A stretch of DNA of 64,000 bases, from positions 1,187,959 to 1,251,958 of the forward strand of contig ML133420.1 of the NCBI GenBank assembly GCA_003864495.1, given 5' to 3'. Every line of letters begins with the position of its first letter. Within the stretch, counting starts at the first letter, position 1. Below the pieces are notes generated by a model, which saw only the letters and a list, made by a program, of their open reading frames with translations, ran no database searches and was not told the origin of the DNA. A program made the translations under genes and the position numbers. Below are positions 56,971 through 64,000 of the stretch, piece by piece. The stretch comes from Nemopilema nomurai. Its lineage: Eukaryota > Cnidaria > Scyphozoa > Rhizostomeae > Rhizostomatidae.

Positions 56971-57612
56971 TTATAATTCAGTAAATATGATTGTTTTTTC
57001 ATTAAGATGATTTTCATAATTTACCAACACTAACAAATTTTCTTATTTATGTAGAAATTTTAATTGGCAGAGTTAGATGTTACTACAACACCTATACAGT
57101 AATTATTTTTGATTCAATCTTTTTCAAAACTGTGTTGTACTGTATATTTTTTATACCTGTATCTAATGGGTGTACAATTTGTTTTTGTTGATTGATCAAT
57201 CATTTAGATACTACACTATCAGTGTTTTTAGAATGTTTTTGTATAAAGCTTCAAAGCTGTGTACTATTTCATAATGTAGAATGCTTTTTTAAATAGAGAG
57301 GTACATAAAAAATCAAACCTGCCATAGTTAAATCCTTTCAGGTTGAGAACCAAAAAAATGTTGACCTTACTATATTCTGTGATTACAGGGTGTTTTAATA
57401 ATGCTTGTTTGGGAGTTTAATGTGAAAGAAAAAGTAGATTAATTTCTCTTTGTCTGTTTTGACCATAAGCTATCAGCAGAATTTAAACTTAGAAAGCTAG
57501 ATGTTCTACAGCATCAGTTTCCTTAGTCCTAAAACCAGTACCTTTTCATTGATAATTATTTTATTTATCCGTTTAAGGAGAATGCAGAATTAATTTATCA
57601 TCCTTTTTTACC

Positions 57613-57618
57613 AATAAA
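57613..57618 (+). promoter_or_regulatory. Candidate SLC26A11 polyadenylation signal
   Basis: AATAAA 643 nt after the stop codon; a second AATAAA lies at 57897-57902. Either could end the transcript. Confidence 0.4.
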
Positions 57619-60600
57619 TCATTTTTGAGTTGTATGCAATTGTGTGTTTTTTCATTCAGAATTAGATTTTGTCAAGGACAATATTTTGTTTGTGGCTTCC
57701 AATGAATGATAAAGTAATTGTTTGAGCTTCTGTATAGACATTTCGTTTTTTGGCCCAATATGATAGAGTTTATAAAATTAGTTGATATTCAGAGAATATC
57801 TTAATTGTTATTTTTGCATATTTGTAGTGCAATAGATTAATAGTAGGTAATGGCATTGGAAATACCATTAAGATAATCAAAGTCTGAAAATTTATAAATA
57901 AAACTTGTGACGCTTTATATAGTTTCATATTGATGGATATTATCAAATTTTTTAGCGATGAATTCATTGTCTTATCAATGTTTTATCTCTTGGAACTGTG
58001 TTGTTGAAATATGTAACTTCAGATGGCACGAACTTCTCTCAGAAGTTGCTTCTGAAATTGTAGCCGGGTGTTTATACAACGATCTTTTGTTTCAATGCAC
58101 TACTCAAGATATGAGGAAATTGTTTTCCTTGACAATGTTTTCTCTGCGCCTTTCTTCATTGATTGGTGACTCATTGATTAGTTACCGTTGTCATAGCCGC
58201 TCCTACCCACGTGACTTTTTGTTACCTTTTGCAGAGACAAAACTCGAATTAGTGATACCACGGTCTGATGTTTTCTCGTTTTTAACAACCGAAGAGAACT
58301 ATTTACAAAAAGTATAAAGAACATTGCTTCACGAGCGATAAGCCGAGACTGATAAATTAGCTATTCAGGCAACGACTGGAAGGCATTGTCAACGCTGTAG
58401 CTGATGGGAAGAGGACTGGGTCCGAAACAACAAACCTTTCAACTTTTGCCTAAGAGACTGTTTTTACGTCTAAAATGATCCAGATATTTTTGCAAACAAC
58501 AACGTCGATAATAAACGTCAGTTCTCTCTCTCTCTCGTCAGAATCCAACTTCAGAAGATGCTCCTTCGCCTTTCAATAAATTACTCGAAAAGCATTCATA
58601 CTTTTGAAACCCTACGATTGGAAACTACTTACAACACGCGCAGAAGCACGGACTACATGACAAAGTTACTTTAAAATACCTTGCTTTTAAATACCTTTCC
58701 TTGTATCTTGAAACTATTTTTCGTTACTTGAATTTGTTTTTACCAGTTAAAAAGCTGATAACATAATATCTTATCAGAAATTTGGTCAAGTTGTTTGAAA
58801 TTGAGTCAGCCAGCAATATCTGTTCCAGAAAGTCAAAAACGACAAGTGAGAAAAACAACATTTTCATATGACCCTCACACTTCAGACTTACCTCATTATG
58901 TACGCCTGGAGAAATAGAAGCCCAGAGTGTTGAAAAACAGATTTTCTGGTTATTTCCATGATTAAGATCCCGTAATTCTAGAAGGGCTGTGATGGTTGTT
59001 CGAGTTTCGCAAATTGATATTTAATGTTCTGTACGTTCAGCACTGAGAATGGAAAATTTGTTTTACATCTAAATCAAATCCAGTTGAATCTTGGATACAA
59101 TATCCTGTTTTGTGAGCAATCGAATTTCCTAATACACTTGTCAGATGTCAAGATGAGGGAATATCGAGCCTGAAGAAGCCAATACTTCTCATTTAACTTG
59201 TCGATCGATCTGATTAATGATAATTAAGATGTCAGTCTCTGGCCTATCCGTTCGTCTTGATTAATGACATACCCGTCTTAATGCTTTAGCAATGATGGTA
59301 GTTGAGGAGTAATCAACAACGGTTTTGTTTTTCCGACCTGCTTCATTGCAATTCCAATCTCTTTGAATTAGGCCTCCCCCACCAAGCCGCAAAAAGGATG
59401 TTCCAGTAGCGATAAACTGCGATTATCGAGACAAATTAATCGGGCTTTTGTCGCTATTCTATCAATGTCGCCGTTTTAACGGTCTTGACCAATTTCCTGT
59501 TTTGTCTCACTCTACGTGCATTAAATGTATATTATCAGAACAACATGTCAGATTGGTCACGCCAGATTGAGAATTGGTGCTGAACAAAAGATTACAGGAA
59601 GCTGGATTCCCGCACTTCACGCAGCAAATGTCACAAGAATACTGTACCACATTTAATACTTTTGATAAATTAAGATTGGTTTCCCGTTTAACTCCATAAT
59701 TCAGTTGAATGTCTTAAGCATTGCCTAAACGTGTTTTCTTGTTAGCGTGCAATGTGTCGAAAACATGCCTGAGTCACTGGGGAGGCGCATTGTAGAAAGA
59801 TATGGCGTTTGTTAAGGCCTAAAGAGAGGGGCTTTTCATGCGTCATAGCTCCACTCTATCTGCCATTTTGTGTTCTGTATGAAGATGCGACTAGTTTTCT
59901 TACATTCGACGATACATTGTAGACCACACTAGGCACCAATGCAGCTCACAGGATTTCTTGTCAGCACGTGACTGACTAGTCGGTATCACTTTGTGACGAG
60001 AACAATTCCTTCTTTGGATTCGAGTGAAGGACAAGACTTTCTAAACTTTACTAAAACCAACCAACTGGATCCCTGTTCTTCTCTATTCGTTCCTTGTTCT
60101 CTTCCTATGAACAATCTTTACCGATGATAATTGGTTCCCCTAGTATCAAACGTTATATCCAGTATCATGTCTTTAGTTCCCATTCAGCCAGTATCTAAAT
60201 GATACCCATTTTCAGAAGTTCGTCAAGGCCTAGTACCAGTTCTATACTCTCAATTCAGAAGTTCTTCAACCATAATAGAATTTGTCAATCAAGTACTCTG
60301 GCATTCTGAATCAATGAATTTCAATACTCCAGCCATACTCTTAATCACTATAAACCTTTTTGAACTTCTTGTCTACCATCAAGATACGTATTCTATTCTC
60401 GTCTGCTTAAAAAAAGGCTTTTCGAGAGTTATTTCACACCTCAATTGAAGCTTTAGGCTCATTTCAGTAGATTTCGCGCGTAAAAATTTGCGCCTTCAGA
60501 CATCACACAAACGATATGCCGTTAATAAATCAAGGAGACAGTAAATCTTGCATTTGTTTTAAGGCTCAATCCTGAGGTCTCTTTAGCAATCTCACTGGCG

Positions 60601-61400
60601 CCAGTTTTTGCTAAACTATCTATTCCATTTAATGTGGAACTGTACCAATGACAAGCAATTGGTCATTTCTAGAAATGTAAGTACAGCTATGTCCCATCTC
60701 CAGTTAAAAACCATTCTGCAGTAGTGAATGTTGGATTTCAAAGAAATTATCCTAAATCATTGTAGAGATTTAAGATTTGAATTAGATTCGGGTGGGGAGA
60801 ACTCAGACAACGGATTACTGTCTGTTGTGTTTACTTTCCGTTTGTACAGAGAACAAACAGATTTGCTATCTAATCAGATATCGAGGAATTATTACTAAAA
60901 AGGGGGATGAAAAGAGGGAATGAGTAAAGGGAGCGCTAAAAAGAGGGAGAGAAGAGATCATTATCAAGAAAAAATAATGTGAAAGAAGTTAGAGTGCTTG
61001 AATCTTTCAAAATACCGATTTATTGTTGCTTCTGAGTGTACAAATGCTTGGTGGTTTATGCCTGCAAACGCTGCCCGTTTAAGATTTGAGAAGTCTAGAA
61101 ATTTTGATATTAACAAGTAGTAAGGCTCTACATTTTGATTAAAGGTCGCCGCAAAGGGTTGTTCAGAAAAAGGGGTATTTTTGTATTTTATTATGATATA
61201 CCCTTAACTTAAGATGACGAAGAAAGTTAGAAGAATGATCTGTAGTCAACAAATAGGTCGAAAATTTGTCACGTAGTTCGATAGAAGAAGTTGCTGAGGT
61301 GTTCCAATGACGTTTGGCAAGCATTTTTCTTACGATATCAAGAGATTCTATATTTGAAAAAATGACTTCTAGCTCAATTATCATTCTTTTTTATCAACAC
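57619..61400. other. Intergenic region downstream of SLC26A11
   Basis: No gene is supported. The longest plus ORF (57958-58317, 119 residues, rich in Ser, Leu, Cys and Phe) matches nothing known to me and has no splice support. Short CT runs occur at about 58525-58537. The rest looks like non-coding single-copy DNA. Confidence 0.45.
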
Positions 61401-61479
61401 AATATCATTTTAATTAAACTGATTATCATAAGTTAGTTTTACTTTATATACGAAGAGAGTGGATACGTTTTGATGCACC

Positions 61480-61690
61480 TTTGACGCCATTTTGAAATTC
61501 GTGTTTGCCGCCATTTTGACGCCATGCATCCTACCTCACGCAAGAATGTGCTAGCTGCGCCAGGAAGCGGAGTGCTAGGATGGCTGCGTGTCGCCACCGT
61601 TACGTCATTCTGCAATGCACGCTAGCCGGTCTGCAGTTGTAGCCGCCAACCATCTGTAGCCACGCAAACAAACAGAAACCGAAATCAAAT
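61480..61690. promoter_or_regulatory. Promoter-like CpG-rich island
   Basis: A local GC- and CpG-richer patch in AT-rich DNA. It has two minus-strand YY1-like elements (caaaatggcggc and caaaatggcgtc, plus positions about 61507-61520 and 61486-61498) and a CRE-like ttacgtca near 61602. On the minus strand a 5' exon-like ORF begins MAANTNFKMASKVHQ (from 61514), and on the plus strand another begins MAACRHRYVILQ (from 61580). It may be a bidirectional start for genes whose exons I cannot define. Confidence 0.3.
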
Positions 61691-61880
61691 TAGGCAATTT
61701 TAAATACAACGAAGTCTCGCAGTTATAAGAGCTTCATTGCAATACGGATTTGTTATTGAGGTAACATTAACAGGGTTAATAGATGATTAAGTTGATTACG
61801 TGTAACGCTTTGTAAAATTATCGATGTAAATGATGGAGACAATGAAGAATTAATGCTGACACTTTAACTGATCTGCACAG

Positions 61881-61987
61881 AAGTTAAGTGGATTGTCTAC
61901 GCTGGCAAGAAAGCTGCAGGCAGCAGTCATGACGAAGACGGAATGATTGCCAGACCCTCGGCAAGCTGGATCATAGAACGGGCCTAA
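61881..61987 (+). CDS. Possible terminal coding exon, unrecognised
   Basis: After a plausible acceptor (gatctgcacag, ending 61880) one frame reads VKWIVYAGKKAAGSSHDE, then GMIARPSASWIIERA and TAA (61985-61987), with protein-like composition. It would join in phase to the short plus-strand ORF starting at 61580 through a poor donor (gtctgc). No family is recognised; chance is quite possible. Confidence 0.15.
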
Positions 61988-62429
61988 CCAAACAACTCCC
62001 ATTATTCGAAAGTATTCAGATGCTCCCGACTATAGACTCGTGTTCTATTTCAATCTTCATTGATTTCTTCAGATAACGTTCTTGTGTTTCATTGATGGTG
62101 CTTTGCTTTCTGCCGTCTTTTAGTTTTACAATTTTATGACAAAAACTTACAGAGAGAGGCCATTTCTCAACCTTCAAATTTACAACCTCTCCAATTGATC
62201 ACTGATGGAAGCTGTCACCCTTCTAAATACTTCCTTTACTCGTACAGAAGCAAGACCAACTCCAAGTTCTATCCCTAAACTCAAAGCTAAATGTTGATAT
62301 ATTTAGTCCAGTCACCTGGACTAAATTACTGGGAGGAATATTCCGACTCGAAAGTCCCTGAGTCCATCGTTTATTTACAAATGCCAGTATCTCAGCCCTG
62401 TCAGTGTCGACCGTAAGTGTGCAAAACTG

Positions 62430-62640
62430 ATAACAATGCAAACAATGGCCAGCGGTTTTGATAATGTTTCCAGACGTCTGGAGCTGGCGCCTTTGCAAAT
62501 TGCGATTCGCCTCGTTTGCATAAATACCGTGGAAGTAGATATCAGGGCAAACATCAGTTGCATTGTCAATCGCTACTTCGCGTCGTCGATGCCGCGCGTT
62601 CCCTAAAACCACCTACAACAGCATTGCTCAAAGGTATGCC
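62430..62640. other. GC-richer block with open frames on both strands
   Basis: Several frames stay open: a plus-strand 56-residue ORF (begins MQTMASGFDNVSRRLELAPL) and a minus-strand 64-residue frame with alternating hydrophobic stretches. A donor-like gtatgc follows at 62633. Base composition suggests an old coding fragment, but no family or strand can be assigned. Confidence 0.2.
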
Positions 62641-64000
62641 TCTTTTACGCTCTCCATTTATATTGTGTGTCTTTCTCAATTTAACAAAGCTATTCGATTA
62701 ACCTGTTTTTGACCATACTGTAAATATTCGTGGAACTATATTTTGATGTTGAATTTACGTCAAGAAGTCTTCATGAAGAGGCGTCTAAGTTCCTCAGTTA
62801 CTTCTTCTTATTACCTTAGATTTTCTCGCTCATTTCAATTGGTCTTACTAAGACGTGAATTATATCCTTTTCGTGAAGAAACGCTCTTATTTTCGACAAT
62901 ACAAAATGCTTTTATGAATCTTTAGAGACTTACCTTTGGGGATAATTGCGAGAAGGACTTCTAGAAAAGATTGAACTAACTGTTACAAACTACAAAACAA
63001 AAAATGACTTAAATTTGAACTTGAATTACCTGATAGCGATCTGTTAATAACGTTACTCTTTCGAGCCATTAGCCAGTTTGATGAGGCCCAACCATCACAT
63101 CCAATCCGTCTATAGGTCCGCTATCTTGATAATTAGATGCATATGTGGTTGAACTCCAAAAGCTAAACATTGTTTATTCGCTGAAAACTTCGTAGTTCTA
63201 GGTGGTCTATGAAGAATATTGCTTTTCAAATTAACTAAACGAATTCCGTCAAGGGAGCAAAGGCTACGGTTTACTTACTCTAATAACAAGTGTCATCTTG
63301 TAACACCAGTCATCGTATAATGCTAGTTGGAGACCAGTCATCTTGTAAGGGACCATCTACGTTAACATTGAAGAAGATAGTTAGTTAGCAAACCTTGGAA
63401 TATTAAATGGACTCCCATTTTACGGCTGATTTCATCCTACTGTTTTTATTTGAATCTCATAATAGACCCCTCAATGAGACATATTGACTATTTATATAGC
63501 AAACAAGTTGAATGAATATGTGACGTTGTTTCCAACCAGCTGGCAAATCGAAAATCCTTTAGCCTCATCGTTGTTGCTAGTGAATCCACACTATTTGACA
63601 GAGTTGGAAACTCAAGAAGTAATAAAGAGAACAGCTTCTTTTATATAGCTGGTTGCATGAGAAAATCATCCTTTCCTTTTTAAAAAAAGAAGTTTTAAAA
63701 ACTTGGAATTCAAAAACATTAAAAATTCGTCAGTCTATTTTGCACCAAGTGGAAAGGTTTGTCATCCCCCATTGCAAGTTGATTTTCTTCTGCAATGATT
63801 GACACGCTCATGGTGTGATAACAACTCACACCAAAAGTTAAATGGAACCCCAGCCATATCTACTTTAATTTAATGGTCCCATCCACATGGTGCAATTCCT
63901 GATCTGATAAATGCAGAAACGTTAAAAGTTGCCAATCAGAACACTGACACATGGCACAAACATAATGAAGGCACAGTTTAGACGCGACGTTGTCTTTCTT
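62641..64000. other. Intergenic, nothing recognised
   Basis: AT-rich DNA with only short ORFs. I see no splice-supported exon, RNA gene or clear repeat up to the window end. Confidence 0.45.

Noticed and set aside
57958..58317. 119-residue plus-strand ORF
   Set aside because: No recognised family, no splice support, composition like translated non-coding DNA.
62223..62612. 129-residue minus-strand ORF and an overlapping GPCR-like hydrophobic frame
   Set aside because: No conserved GPCR motif such as DRY or NPxxY; overlapping open frames on both strands are explained by local GC content.

Overview
The window is animal nuclear DNA. It is AT-rich and packed with small GT-AG introns, and it encodes proteins that align end to end with conserved metazoan families. 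The dense intron pattern and intron sizes of a few hundred bases fit an early-branching invertebrate, perhaps an anthozoan cnidarian. That placement is an inference and nothing in the sequence proves it. I recognised proteins from memory of the human families and could not run a search.

Layout. From 1 to 2.3 kb there are exon-like pieces of a small plus-strand gene ending in a 75-residue coiled-coil ORF (1030-1257). From 2569 to 47614, plus strand, one giant gene fills 70% of the window: an orthologue of ZZEF1 in about 83 coding exons, roughly 2,910 residues. Its order is N-myristoylation-type start, EF-hand, DOC/APC10 domain, CUB-like domain, two ZZ zinc fingers, long helical and charged regions, a second CUB-like domain and an acidic tail. 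A tRNA-Lys(CTT) gene sits in intron 7. From 52257 down to 49268, minus strand, lies a complete four-exon KDEL receptor gene (212 residues). From 54447 to 56970, plus strand, lies a three-exon SLC26A11-type anion transporter gene (590 residues). From 57 to 64 kb the DNA is intergenic, with only weak gene hints around 61.4-62.7 kb.

Orientation. ZZEF1 and KDELR converge; KDELR and SLC26A11 diverge from a shared 2.2-kb intergenic region. The three genes have no obvious common pathway: ZZEF1 is a poorly understood multidomain cytosolic protein, KDELR retrieves ER chaperones from the Golgi, and SLC26A11 moves anions across membranes.

Most notable observations: (1) a single-base frame break in ZZEF1 exon 76, where one extra T explains both an in-frame TGA and a wrong intron phase; (2) a 149-bp MITE-like element with perfect 23-bp inverted termini and a 9-bp target duplication; (3) a duplicated 3' splice site 24 nt apart that keeps frame; (4) a 133-bp unit repeated three times up to an exon acceptor; (5) a 220-bp CT tract next to an acceptor. 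I found no wholly new biological system. Evidence in the ZZEF1 segments rests on intron phases that agree at every junction except exons 5/6 and 76/77.
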